From Vampirovibrio sp. (GTDB lineage Bacteria > Cyanobacteriota > Vampirovibrionia > Vampirovibrionales > Vampirovibrionaceae), in contig JAJQJM010000012.1 of NCBI GenBank assembly GCA_021323475.1, forward strand, positions 1 to 33,781: a DNA stretch of 33,781 nucleotides, read 5' to 3'. Of this stretch, positions 16,381 through 25,059 are shown in pieces. Numbering within the stretch: the stretch's first letter is position 1; each line of letters starts with the position of its first letter. Under the pieces are notes generated by a model. It saw only the letters and a list, made by a program, of their open reading frames with translations. It had not been told where the DNA came from and ran no database searches. Position numbers and translations under genes: made by a program.

Positions 16381-16830
16381 ATGCTTGTCTCCTCGCACGC
16401 CAGAGCCGGCAACCAGCCAAAACCATCCTCTGCACCACGCTTTGCCGGTGATATCGAATTTAACTACTACAAAGCAAAGCTACAAAAGTTTCCCGCAAAA
16501 AGCATTGAGAAAATGGCTCATGTTGCCCGACTTGAAGCTCAAGAGTTCCCGGAGCATGGTGGACATGCCCAGCTTGCCAAAGCCTTCGGTTTTAATGACG
16601 AGCACATTCAATGGTTTAACACCATTGTCAAACAACTCCTCAATCTGAAAAAGAAAGACAAGGAGCAAGCGGAAGAATTATGGAGCGATCTCCATGTCGC
16701 CCTGGAAGAAACCTTTATGGAAAACGGCTTTGACGCATCGGGCAACAAAAAGCCTGAACAGCAGAAACAGAAAGAGCTGAAGGATCAGAAAAAACCGGAC
16801 ACAGCGGACAAGCTGGACAAGACAGCATAG
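16381..16830 (+). CDS. Hypothetical small helical protein with charged tail
   Basis: 149 residues; I do not recognise the family. ATG 16381 is supported by AAGGA 7 nt upstream. The first 20 residues are Ser/Pro/Ala-rich. They are followed by PRFAGDIEFNYYKAKL, whose F-A-G-[DE]-I resembles the F-S-G motifs in the oxygenase extension at 9472. Residues about 25-115 look mostly alpha-helical with balanced charge. The C-terminal 30 residues are almost wholly Lys, Gln, Asp and Glu and probably disordered. No signal peptide, membrane segment or catalytic motif is present. It lies alone between the tRNA and the convergent pilin-like locus. Confidence 0.6.
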   Translation: MLVSSHARAGNQPKPSSAPRFAGDIEFNYYKAKLQKFPAKSIEKMAHVARLEAQEFPEHGGHAQLAKAFGFNDEHIQWFNTIVKQLLNLKKKDKEQAEELWSDLHVALEETFMENGFDASGNKKPEQQKQKELKDQKKPDTADKLDKTA

Positions 16831-16874
16831 TGCAGTCAGCGCAGCGCGCCGCAACTAAATTCTCCCTGGACAAA

Positions 16875-17180
16875 TTAACGGCGCTGTTCTCCGGCTTTTT
16901 CCTCAATCCGTTCACCGTTACGGACGGTTGTTTTCACCACCACGGTGCCGTTCACGTCCGTAGGCTCCGTATTCAATAAAGCCTTGGCCACAGGCGCGAG
17001 GGTTTCCATACCGCTTTCAGTATTTTTCAACGGTGGGAGTTTAATATAGCGATCTCTATCCGCTGAATTCTTAATAGCTAAAATTCTCTCTTGATAATTA
17101 TCGATATATTGATTGTTAATCTGCTGCGTTAGTTGCTGAATAGTGGCCTTATCCTGGAATGACGCAGCCGGATCGTTCAA
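16875..17180 (-). CDS. Tail ORF of the pilin-like locus (coupled gene or frameshifted C-terminus)
   Basis: 101 residues from a TTG codon, with no recognised domain. Residues 10-35 are Gln/Asn-rich helix, and later parts are polar. The TTG overlaps the stop of the upstream pilin-like ORF as TTGA. AGGAG ends only 3 nt before it, so reinitiation is possible though the spacing is short. The frame stays open upstream of TTG as far as 17242 and there encodes a natural-looking segment (HKTSQVKAKSQEYLNDP). Over the same bases the upstream ORF ends in an atypical basic tail (KHRRLRQNPRSI). This suggests that the two ORFs are one protein of roughly 290-300 residues split by an indel between about 17180 and 17242. 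It is listed separately because the sequence as given does not join them. Confidence 0.5.
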   Translation of the reverse strand: MNDPAASFQDKATIQQLTQQINNQYIDNYQERILAIKNSADRDRYIKLPPLKNTESGMETLAPVAKALLNTEPTDVNGTVVVKTTVRNGERIEEKAGEQRR

Positions 17181-17800
17181 ATACTCCTGGGATTTTGCCT
17201 TAACCTGCGATGTTTTATGCTGGATGGTTGCGCCATGGCCGGATCACCCGCAGATGGATTCTGCGGATCCTCGACCAGGTCGGCCAATGCCTTTAATTGA
17301 GGATTGCTGCCGGGATTTTGTCCATATTCCAGACTGGCCTCCCCGCCGGACAAGAAGTAAGCCTGAGCCGCAATGGCCATCAATTTTTCTTTTAAAGATG
17401 GATCTGTCTCCTCTTCCGCCATTTCTTCCAGCTTTTTAGCGACCCCCAGCGTTCTGATTACGGCGTGGGTGCCGGTGTTGCCGTCAACACTGGTGGCGTT
17501 GGTGCCTCCCGAAACCCCGTCAGAGATTAGCTGGTCAGATAGTTTTTGATTCGAGGGATTCTTCCCTGGAGCTGAACTGCTGGAGGCTCCTACCTGAATA
17601 CCCGTTGCCGCCCCGGAACCAAACTTCATGCTGACCATATCCTGCACAGGATGGCTGCTTATTGTAGTGGAAGGGTGTGAAAACAGCTTGTCGATAGAAC
17701 CGCCCAGCAACTTCATCGCCCCAACCGCAATCAGAATCAGTAACCCGAACATCAGGGCATACTCTCCCAGTGTGTTGCCTCTGGCAGGAAAAATGGCCAT
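17177..17800 (-). CDS. Type IV prepilin-like / Flp-like secreted protein
   Basis: 207 residues. The N-terminus, MAIFPARG followed by NTLGEYALMF and a hydrophobic stretch to about residue 33, fits a class III (type IV pilin/Flp) signal. It has a short basic leader, Gly8 before a prepilin-peptidase cut, Thr-Leu at +2/+3, Glu at +5, then a membrane helix. The rest is Ser/Gly/Asn/Pro-rich to about residue 120, then helical (KKLEEMAEEETDPSLKEKL). Flp pilins are normally 50-70 residues, so this would be a long pseudopilin or minor pilin. No assembly ATPase, prepilin peptidase or secretin gene is nearby. ATG 17800 has GAGGA 6 nt upstream. The C-terminal ~25 residues may be out of frame (see the tail ORF). 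Confidence 0.55.
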   Translation of the reverse strand: MAIFPARGNTLGEYALMFGLLILIAVGAMKLLGGSIDKLFSHPSTTISSHPVQDMVSMKFGSGAATGIQVGASSSSAPGKNPSNQKLSDQLISDGVSGGTNATSVDGNTGTHAVIRTLGVAKKLEEMAEEETDPSLKEKLMAIAAQAYFLSGGEASLEYGQNPGSNPQLKALADLVEDPQNPSAGDPAMAQPSSIKHRRLRQNPRSI

Positions 17801-18028
17801 TTCAAGTCCTCAGGTAGAAAAATTTGTATATATCAGAGGCATCGGCCAGCATACGCCCCTCTAAAGGAAATATAACTATTTGTTTACATTCATGAGGCGG
17901 AGTTCTCCGTTATCGCTCACTCTTGCAGTTCCGTATTGACTCAAGCGACAGCAAGCGGCAAACAGAACCGTCCTCCGGTACAATGCTGATGTGGCAACTG
18001 TATAATTTCTAACTGTTTGGAAACCCGC

Positions 18029-18817
18029 ATGCCTTACTTCATCATTATTGTGGCAACCATTCTTGTTTCCACCCTAACGTTCTTGTCCGGCTTCGGGTTG
18101 GGAACCCTGCTTTTACCGGTATTTCTGCTGTATTTTCCGGTGGATGTCGCCATTGCGGCCACAGCCATTGTCCACTTGGCCAACAATCTGTTTAAAGCCG
18201 TCCTGATTGGGCCAAAGGCCGACCTTAAAATCGTGGCCTCCTTTTCCCTGCCCGCAGCCCTCATGGCCATCATTGGCGCACTGCTGCTGGAGCATTTGAG
18301 CCACTTGCCGGCGCTTGGCCAATATCAGGCCCTGGGTCACACCTTCTCTATTTCCCCCATCAAGCTGGTGGTGGCGGCGTTAATGGCCCTTTTCGCCTGG
18401 CTGGAACTGAGTCCCGGATTTCAGCACCTGGCGTTTCCCCCAAAATGGGTACCTTTAGGAGGTGCGCTTTCAGGCTTTTTTGGTGGCCTCACAGGACACC
18501 AGGGCGCATTGCGGGCCGCATTCCTGATCCGTCTGGGCCTGGACAAGGAAACATTCATCGGCACCACCGTGTTGTCAGCAATCGTGATTGATCTGTCCCG
18601 GCTGATTGTATATGGGGTTACCTTTTTCGCCGGTGACTTTGGGCTTCTGCTGAAATCTGGTGAGGCGGGGCTTATTCTGGCCGGGATCGGTTCCGCGTTT
18701 TTAGGGGCCGTCCTGGGTGCGCGATTTATCCAGAAAGTCACTTTCAGTACTATTCAAAAGCTGGTAGGCGGTTTACTGGTTATCTATGCCGTGCTGCTGG
18801 GGAGTGGCCTGATTTAA
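18029..18817 (+). CDS. TauE/SafE family membrane permease
   Basis: A 262-residue polytopic inner-membrane protein with about eight hydrophobic segments, organised as two related halves, as in the TauE/SafE (DUF81) family of putative sulfite/organosulfonate or other anion exporters. Characteristic features are the N-terminal LTFLSGFGLGTLLLPV with a following VHLANNLFK, and in the second half GALSGFFGGLTGHQGALRAAFLIRLG. The latter mirrors the 'G..sGf.gg..G.GG' motif of the family. The substrate cannot be inferred. The frame opens at TTG 18017, but ATG 18029 is the natural start, with a weak GGA 7 nt upstream. A TATAAT at 18001-18006, 22 bp before the ATG, may be the -10 box. Confidence 0.85.
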   Translation: MPYFIIIVATILVSTLTFLSGFGLGTLLLPVFLLYFPVDVAIAATAIVHLANNLFKAVLIGPKADLKIVASFSLPAALMAIIGALLLEHLSHLPALGQYQALGHTFSISPIKLVVAALMALFAWLELSPGFQHLAFPPKWVPLGGALSGFFGGLTGHQGALRAAFLIRLGLDKETFIGTTVLSAIVIDLSRLIVYGVTFFAGDFGLLLKSGEAGLILAGIGSAFLGAVLGARFIQKVTFSTIQKLVGGLLVIYAVLLGSGLI

Positions 18818-19115
18818 GTACACCGCAACCGATTTTCCGGCATCATGGATTCACGGCAGGGAAAAAAGACTTCCAGACATAACCCCCCGTATCAATTTTC
18901 CCCCTCGCATACTACTGGTATGCCCCGGCGCGAGAGTGACGCATGCTAACCGAGTCTGCATAAATCATTACAACAGTAGCAAAATTTACGGAGAGTTGGT
19001 TTTTGTGCTAACAGGACTAAAAATAGGGACTCTTTAGGGATCAGTTTGCAGGCATTTCAGCCGCAGATACCATTGCGACTGAATTATTCGGCAGCTTTCA
19101 TTCGAGGTTACCGTC
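18818..19115. other. Intergenic region between TauE-like and HAD genes
   Basis: About 300 bp without a convincing gene. A short hairpin, CATAC-TACTG-GTATG, is present near 18907 and is not followed by a T-tract. The right end carries GAGG 8 nt before the next gene's GTG. I see no clear promoter or terminator. Confidence 0.4.
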
Positions 19116-19916
19116 GTGGGCACATATTCATACAATTCAGGCTATCCGGCGTTTAATAGCGCCTATCCGGGTGCTCCGCCTCCAGCCGGGCAACCACCGC
19201 CGCAGCCTTATCAGCAGAATTCTCAATGGCGCCCCAATAATACGATGCCCGGGAGCGGCCCGTCGCTTCAAAGCCAAAGCGCGTCCGGGGACACTTTTGT
19301 GCGCCGAACCGGCGGCGGGGACCCAAACAAACCCGATCTGATCTTTAAAAGCTACAATGACTTAACGCCGGAGAACGTGCGCAGCGCCGGCAATATTCAG
19401 GGCATGATCTTCGATATTGATGACACGCTCTCGAAATACAAACTCGGAAGCGATCGCAGCATTCCGCCGGAACTGAAACAACGGCTGAAGACGTTGCAGG
19501 ACAATGGCATCCAGCTGGGCATTATCAGCAATAATCCGGACGGCGAGCTGATTCAGCAATTCCAGAAAGAATTGGCGGATGCGGGCATTCGGGTCGCCGC
19601 CATCAGCAACGGGCAAAAACCCGGCACCGAAAGCCTGGAAATGATGCAACAGGCCATGGGCGGCTTGCCTGCGGATCAGATTATGATGGTCGGCGACAAT
19701 CCCGATACTGATATAGCGAGCGGAAAAAAGGCCGGATTTAAAACCGGGCAAGCCGATTGGTTCGGCACCGGCACGTTACGAAAAGAGTTTATGCAAGTTG
19801 GCGATAAAGCCATGTCATTCATTGAGGATGTGAAAGGCGCATTTGATTCCGATGCGGATAGACCGCAATTTCATCCACCACCGCCTTTAACACCTACGGT
19901 AAACGTGGTCGCGTAA
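19116..19916 (+). CDS. HAD-family phosphatase with disordered N-terminal extension
   Basis: 266 residues. The C-terminal part is a HAD phosphatase resembling the YqeG/class IIIA type. It has D100-x-D102-D-T (FDIDDTL), IISNN (S138), K158 in NGQKPGTESL, and VGDNPDTDI (D174). All four catalytic motifs are present and there is no large cap domain, so a small phosphorylated substrate or phosphoprotein is possible; the substrate is unknown. The first ~75 residues are Tyr/Pro/Gln/Ser-rich (SYNSGYPAFNSAYPGAPPP) and probably disordered, and the tail after about residue 245 is proline-rich. The start is GTG with GAGG 8 nt upstream. The gene is isolated and convergent with the methyltransferase-like gene. 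Confidence 0.82.
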   Translation: MGTYSYNSGYPAFNSAYPGAPPPAGQPPPQPYQQNSQWRPNNTMPGSGPSLQSQSASGDTFVRRTGGGDPNKPDLIFKSYNDLTPENVRSAGNIQGMIFDIDDTLSKYKLGSDRSIPPELKQRLKTLQDNGIQLGIISNNPDGELIQQFQKELADAGIRVAAISNGQKPGTESLEMMQQAMGGLPADQIMMVGDNPDTDIASGKKAGFKTGQADWFGTGTLRKEFMQVGDKAMSFIEDVKGAFDSDADRPQFHPPPPLTPTVNVVA

Positions 19917-20113
19917 TCGCAACAGGCTCAAGCCCGCTTGGCCAAGCTGCGCATATTGCTTATGGTTTCCGATTAAAACAGTCGGCATCCCAATCAATAA
20001 GCCATGCGGATTTAGGGTTGGGAGCGATGAAACAAACCTGTCCCAAGACTTATCGACGGCAAGATTTATTCATAGCTAAATACCCTCTGTACGGAATATG
20101 CCAACGGATTGAT

Positions 20114-21961
20114 TTAGGCAGCTTCCGGGGTATCGCCCGGCACAAGGCATTTTAACCCTTCCAGGGCATACCGGGCCTGCTCATACTCCGGGCACAGCTT
20201 CAAGGATTGCTCGTAAGCCTGTTGCGCCCGTTGCCACTGGTTTAATTTCTCATAACAACGACCCTGCAAGTAATAGTATTCCATCGCATATTCGCTGTAA
20301 CCGTTTAAAGCCTCTTCCAGGCAGGCCAGGCATTTTTCTTGCAAATTCAAGTTATAGTACAATTCCGCAAACCAATACGGCAAATTCAGCTCTCCCCGGA
20401 AAAAGAAGTATTTCTGCCAACTGATTTCCATTAATTGCACCAAATCATGCTTTTCTTCCATGGTGGCATTGGGAAGATATTCCAGAATGCGCGGTATCAC
20501 CTGGCAAAACGCGCGAGGATCGCCCAAGGCGGTCCGCACAATGGCCAGCAGTTTACCAAGTCCCTCCGGCTCGTTCGGTAACATGCGCGTTAAGGAACTA
20601 ATATTATTGGCCATGTTCAAATACTGGTCAAAGTAATATTTCATCCGCTCAAACCGTACCGCAGGCTGCTTTACGCCCAATCCGCACACCGTCTGCAAAC
20701 TGACGCTCCAGTTGGTGGCCGGAAAATATTGCCCCTGCGGCATTTGGTTAAAATACTTACCAATGGCATCATAGTTCACCATGTAGGAAAACGAGCCATG
20801 CACCGCGAAGTTATGCTGATTGTACAGAAACATATGCTCCTGAGCGGCATAGGCTTTATCGGACGATAACAGCACCAGGTTATTGCCGGACAGGTGCTGT
20901 AAATTGCGAATGGCCCGCAATGCGCCAATCGGGAAAATAATGGTGCCGTTGCGCACGGTGGATTGATATTCCTTTAAAACCGCGTTAAATTCCGGCACAT
21001 CATAATAGGTATCCGGCGTAATGTCCCGGTAACGGTAGTGGGTTTGAATGTTATCAAAACGAATGGATTCATCCATCATTTCCGGTGAATCTTTCGTCTC
21101 ACGTTTCAGCGTCACCAGACCCTCTTGCAGGACGCCGCCGGTCATCCTGAACATATCCTGCCGGATGGTATCGAAAAAATAATTGGCAATGGCAATCAAC
21201 GGGTTTTTAACCCGGCTGGCCGACACGGTTTGCCCGCTGATTAGCAGGTTCAAGGTATTTTCATCTTCCGGCCGGAATACGGCAAAATCCAGCATCCCTT
21301 TTTCAAGGTAAGGTTGAAACTTCTCATGCTGTCGCCATACGTTGACATTATTTTCCGTAAAATCGGTCATAATGTAGCGAATCTTGAGATCCTTCAATTT
21401 GGAAAAATAGGCCAGTTTAATTTCCAGTTCCCGCATTAACAAATGACTGAAGCGCCCGACGCCGGTCGCCATCTCCACAATATAAACCGGCTCGTCTTTG
21501 TTCAAGTGAGCCTCATAATCCTGCAAAAAACTCAGAATCATCTCCGCATACGCCTCGGCAATAAAGGCGCTGCTGGTTACGAAACAGGGCACGGTCCCGT
21601 CCCAGGCACCGACTCCCATCCGGGCATAATATTCTTCATGCAGTTGCCATAACACACTGTCCGATAAACGGCTTTCCTGGCCCAGAACGGACGTGGGCAC
21701 CGTCCCCGCCAACGTAGCGGGAGATTGCTGTTCGGTAGGCGAAAGCAACGATTCAGTCGGCACAGGGCCACCATCGAATAACTGATCGACAAATGCATCC
21801 GCATTACTCTCCGGCTGCATCTGGGCCAGCAAATTAAAGGCTTGCCCCAAATTTGCGTTCAGAAACTGACCGGGTACGGGGAAATTTCCAAGCGATCCCT
21901 TCACAGGCGTTGACGACTGCTGAGCCGACTCAGGCTTCGGCTTTTTCATAAATAGATTCAT
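20114..21961 (-). CDS. MidA-like SAM-dependent methyltransferase with TPR C-terminus
   Basis: 615 residues. Residues about 105-450 contain a Rossmann-type methyltransferase core. VYIVEMATGVGRFSHLLMREL is motif I, KIRYIMTDFTENN corresponds to the acidic motif II, and NPLIAIANYFFDTIRQDMF resembles the 'ANEvLDalP' step of the MidA/NDUFAF7 family. NDUFAF7 methylates an arginine of respiratory complex I; the target here is unknown. Residues about 545-600 form TPR-like helix pairs (AMEYYYLQGRCYEKLNQW then RAQQAYEQSLKLCPEYEQA). The first ~100 residues are Pro/Ser/Gln-rich and low in conservation signals. ATG 21961 has a GAGAGAG stretch just upstream. The family name is moderately sure; the TPR part is clear. 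Confidence 0.68.
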   Translation of the reverse strand: MNLFMKKPKPESAQQSSTPVKGSLGNFPVPGQFLNANLGQAFNLLAQMQPESNADAFVDQLFDGGPVPTESLLSPTEQQSPATLAGTVPTSVLGQESRLSDSVLWQLHEEYYARMGVGAWDGTVPCFVTSSAFIAEAYAEMILSFLQDYEAHLNKDEPVYIVEMATGVGRFSHLLMRELEIKLAYFSKLKDLKIRYIMTDFTENNVNVWRQHEKFQPYLEKGMLDFAVFRPEDENTLNLLISGQTVSASRVKNPLIAIANYFFDTIRQDMFRMTGGVLQEGLVTLKRETKDSPEMMDESIRFDNIQTHYRYRDITPDTYYDVPEFNAVLKEYQSTVRNGTIIFPIGALRAIRNLQHLSGNNLVLLSSDKAYAAQEHMFLYNQHNFAVHGSFSYMVNYDAIGKYFNQMPQGQYFPATNWSVSLQTVCGLGVKQPAVRFERMKYYFDQYLNMANNISSLTRMLPNEPEGLGKLLAIVRTALGDPRAFCQVIPRILEYLPNATMEEKHDLVQLMEISWQKYFFFRGELNLPYWFAELYYNLNLQEKCLACLEEALNGYSEYAMEYYYLQGRCYEKLNQWQRAQQAYEQSLKLCPEYEQARYALEGLKCLVPGDTPEAA

Positions 21962-22408
21962 TGCGCTCTCTCACTAAAAATCGAACTTTTAAAATAAAAA
22001 CAATCAACAAAAGCGCATTGACTCCATCGCCGAATTTTTTAACAAAACTATATCTCTCTGCTATAAATACGTCGAAACAAGAGCATGTTGACTAAATACT
22101 CATCCGGCTTGGCAATTTAACAATAGTGATAAACTTCGGCAGTGATAAATTCAGCCAAGTTAAACCACCTGCCACCTAACCGACTGACAGGCTACAATCC
22201 TATCTTCGGCAAAAAACCCCGCTCACTCCCAAAATGGTCATCTCTTCTAATCAATGCCCCTATTGAACCAATCATAAAGCAGCCTGCCTATTGCCTACAT
22301 GGGTACTTGACGCTTCCAGCATGTTTTGCAGCCGATTCAATGCCTGCTCTCAGGTACGCTGCAATCCCAGACTTGTTGTGTGGCTCCAAAAAAATGCTAC
22401 TATTCCTA
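21962..22408. other. Intergenic region upstream of the MidA-like gene
   Basis: About 450 bp. The left end (minus strand) should hold the promoter of the MidA-like gene and includes a TTGTTTTTATTTT element at 21991-22003, 32 nt from its start codon. The only sizeable open frame (22142-22453, plus) has no ribosome-binding site and runs through the terminator of the next gene, so I do not call it. No other structure is apparent. Confidence 0.4.
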
Positions 22409-22441
22409 ATAAAAAGCCCCCGGCGGGTCTGGCCGGGGGAC
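22409..22441 (-). terminator. Intrinsic terminator of the VIT/VWA gene
   Basis: On the minus strand, an 8-bp GC-only stem, CCCCCGGC / GCCGGGGG, with a 7-nt loop is followed by CTTTTTATT. It starts about 20 bp past the stop codon of the VIT/VWA gene. Confidence 0.92.
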
Positions 22442-22459
22442 GTGGCAAGATAAAGCCGG

Positions 22460-24964
22460 TTAACCGGCTTTTTCGTTTGTAGGCAGGACTTGATAGACTT
22501 TGCGGGTGCCGTCGGCTTCACGCACCACCACAACAACCTGTTCTCCCAGACTGAAGTAAGGGAGCAGTTCCGGCTTGGCGGCCAGCAGATCGAAATAGGC
22601 ATCGGTGCCGAAGGTGACGGTGGTTGGTTTGCCGTCTTTCTTCTCATCGTAGGCTGTATCGGTCCAAACACCCTCTTTGGAGCGAATAAACGTTTTGGTG
22701 CCGATGGTTTTCACCCCAAGTTCGGCAATCTGGCTTTCTGCGGCCATATTTCCTGATGCAGCCGCCGGGGCCTGAGCCGCGTTCAATGAACTCACCGACG
22801 CCTGGGCCTTCATGGCATTCAGGGATTTGGACAGCTTCACCGCACCAGCGCCGCTGGAAGAATCCATGACCGCCCGGCTGGCCATCGGCGCCGCAGCCGG
22901 CATGCTGCCGCCATTAGCGCCCATTGTCCGCAGTTGTGTTTCACCTTCCACAGACAGGTAGGAAGTGTACGGCGTCACAATACCATATTGCTTGCTGAGG
23001 GCGATAATTTCATTCTTGGTCTCGGCGTTTTCCCCGTTCTGACGAATGGCATCCAGCAGGTAGGCAATGCGCCGACCGGCCCACAGCCGTGGCAACTGAC
23101 TATGCTGGGTGCCCGCCACCCAAGTCACCGGGTAGCTGAACTGCTTGGTTTCATTGCCCACCTTGCCGCTCAGGGTGACGGTCCCTTTGCCGTTGCCCGC
23201 ATAACGGCCCAGCAGAATCACTTCGCTATCGGCAAACAGATCGCCCAGTTTCTGCGGGTACATTTTGCTGACTTGCAGGCCGTCAAAATCCAGCGCGGCA
23301 TCCGTCAGCACCGGGGCTTCAATCTTTTTGTAGAAACTGGTAATCGCCAGCTCCAGATTTTCATTGGGTTCCACAAAGGTGGTGGTGCCGTGGTTATGGT
23401 CGGATAATTTGCCCAGCAGCACCGCATTCAGGTTATACCCTACCCCAAAACTGAACAGGCGGGCATTATAGGCATTGGCGTTATCCGCAATCTTCACCAG
23501 CCCGTCCGTATCCGTCACACCGACCGTCGGCTCCCCATCGGTCAGGAAAATGACATAGGCCGGGCGCTTGGCATCATGATTCTTCAGTTGCGCAAACCCT
23601 TCTTTCAGGGCGCCTTCTATGTTGGTGCTGCCTTCGGCTTTCAGGATATCAATGTACTCCAGGGCCTGCTTTTTCTTTTCAGTGGTAGCGGGTAGCAATT
23701 CTCCGCCAAAGAAGAACACATCCGTGTTAAATTGCAGCAGCGAGAACCGATCGTCCGGGTTCAGCCGGTTGATAATCATTTTCAGCGCTTCTTTAGCCTG
23801 CTGAATTTTCTCGCCGCTCATACTGCCGGACGTATCCAACACCAATACCACGTCCTTGGGCAGCACATCCTGCTTCTTTACCGCCTCGGGCGTCCGAACG
23901 GTCATCAGGAAGTAACCGTCCTCACCAGCGCGTTGGAAATTCAACGTATTCAGCGTAACGGCTTTATTATCCTGACTGAAGTACAGGACAAAGTTCTTTT
24001 CCGACGTAACGGAACCGGGTTGGATGTTTAATTGGACTGTCGCTTTGGTTGCGCCATTGCGGTTAATTTTAGGATCGTGGGTAGGCGAGTAAATGGTTTT
24101 CAGCGCCTGAGAGGCTATTAAATTCACATTCAAGGTCAAACCAGCCGGAGTGGGTTGCTCGGCATTGCCGGCCTGGCCTTTTTTGAGGCTATTTCCCTGA
24201 CCGGCAGCCATCGGCCTTAAAACAGGAGGCACAGGCCGCCGGTTCACGGTACCGGCAGCCTGACTGCCAAGGAAATAGGAAAACTTGTAGAGCCCACCGT
24301 CCTGCTTCAGCAACTGGGTGTAGCTCAGGCGAATCTGCTTGCTTTCACCCGAAAAGAAGGGTGCCACGGACACTTGTACGGTTTTATCGTCGATATATTC
24401 CAGCAAACCGGGATCTACCAGCTTGCGGACAATGTCCTGATACGTGCGTTTCGCTTCCTGCTTCTCCAGAATTTTGCCTTCCAGCGCCTTCCCGTTTACG
24501 GTCAGCGTAAAGCTGGAAAAATTGGCATCCGGCGGAATGGGGAATAAATAGCGCGCTTCCAGCGTTTGTCCGGAATTATTTTTGTAGGTTTGGGTAATGG
24601 TGGTGGTGGCAATGTTGTCTTTAATGTCGGTATCCACGTCGTAATCGGTGAGCGTTACCGACGCGGCAGGGATAGAGGGCGGTACGATGATGCGATCGGG
24701 CAGAATGGTAACGGACTGGGGCGCAATTTTTTCTACGGCTTTTACAGGTTGGGTCTTGCTCGGCTTACCAGGGTTGAACGGGCTGGCCGCAATCGAAAGC
24801 GGCGGCATATCGGAGGCCAGCGCAATGGATAATTGGGGCGCTTGCCGCTCCGCCAAAACCACATGGGCCAGCGCTTTGCCCAGATACAACATCACGCTGA
24901 AGCAGAGCAAGGTTACTGCAAACAGAAACCAGCGGGTAAATCGATTAAAACGTGCTTGTACCAT
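22460..24964 (-). CDS. VIT and von Willebrand factor A domain protein, membrane-anchored
   Basis: 834 residues. A basic N-terminus and hydrophobic segment at about 12-35 form a signal anchor, placing the rest in the periplasm or outside. A VIT domain (about 100-225) is shown by TTTITQTYKNNSGQTLEARY, LFPIPPDANFSSF and SYTQLL. The VWA domain (about 370-545) has an intact MIDAS, D377-T-S379-G-S381, with IFLTDGEPTVG. An Ala/Ser/Met-rich linker (about 690-750) precedes a C-terminal domain with TDAYFDLLAAKPELLPYFSLG. The layout resembles bacterial VIT-VWA surface proteins such as 'sortase target' proteins, but no LPXTG motif is present. Likely roles are metal-dependent adhesion or protein binding. 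The ribosome-binding site is weak. It has its own strong terminator. Confidence 0.87.
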   Translation of the reverse strand: MVQARFNRFTRWFLFAVTLLCFSVMLYLGKALAHVVLAERQAPQLSIALASDMPPLSIAASPFNPGKPSKTQPVKAVEKIAPQSVTILPDRIIVPPSIPAASVTLTDYDVDTDIKDNIATTTITQTYKNNSGQTLEARYLFPIPPDANFSSFTLTVNGKALEGKILEKQEAKRTYQDIVRKLVDPGLLEYIDDKTVQVSVAPFFSGESKQIRLSYTQLLKQDGGLYKFSYFLGSQAAGTVNRRPVPPVLRPMAAGQGNSLKKGQAGNAEQPTPAGLTLNVNLIASQALKTIYSPTHDPKINRNGATKATVQLNIQPGSVTSEKNFVLYFSQDNKAVTLNTLNFQRAGEDGYFLMTVRTPEAVKKQDVLPKDVVLVLDTSGSMSGEKIQQAKEALKMIINRLNPDDRFSLLQFNTDVFFFGGELLPATTEKKKQALEYIDILKAEGSTNIEGALKEGFAQLKNHDAKRPAYVIFLTDGEPTVGVTDTDGLVKIADNANAYNARLFSFGVGYNLNAVLLGKLSDHNHGTTTFVEPNENLELAITSFYKKIEAPVLTDAALDFDGLQVSKMYPQKLGDLFADSEVILLGRYAGNGKGTVTLSGKVGNETKQFSYPVTWVAGTQHSQLPRLWAGRRIAYLLDAIRQNGENAETKNEIIALSKQYGIVTPYTSYLSVEGETQLRTMGANGGSMPAAAPMASRAVMDSSSGAGAVKLSKSLNAMKAQASVSSLNAAQAPAAASGNMAAESQIAELGVKTIGTKTFIRSKEGVWTDTAYDEKKDGKPTTVTFGTDAYFDLLAAKPELLPYFSLGEQVVVVVREADGTRKVYQVLPTNEKAG

Positions 24965-25059
24965 AGACGATAGCTCGCTTTCTCAGTAGCTTGATGGGGT
25001 TCTTTGCTAACAGAGAAGCAAAAAATAAAGCTGAGTTCCCACCAATTTCAAATTGGCCC

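Noticed and set aside
19936-19947. 12-bp palindrome GCTTGGCCAAGC after the HAD gene
   Set aside because: No loop and no T-tract; too short to support a terminator or an operator call by itself.
22142-22453. 103-codon plus-strand frame in the spacer before the VIT/VWA gene
   Set aside because: No ribosome-binding site, unusual composition, and it runs through the strong terminator of the neighbouring gene.
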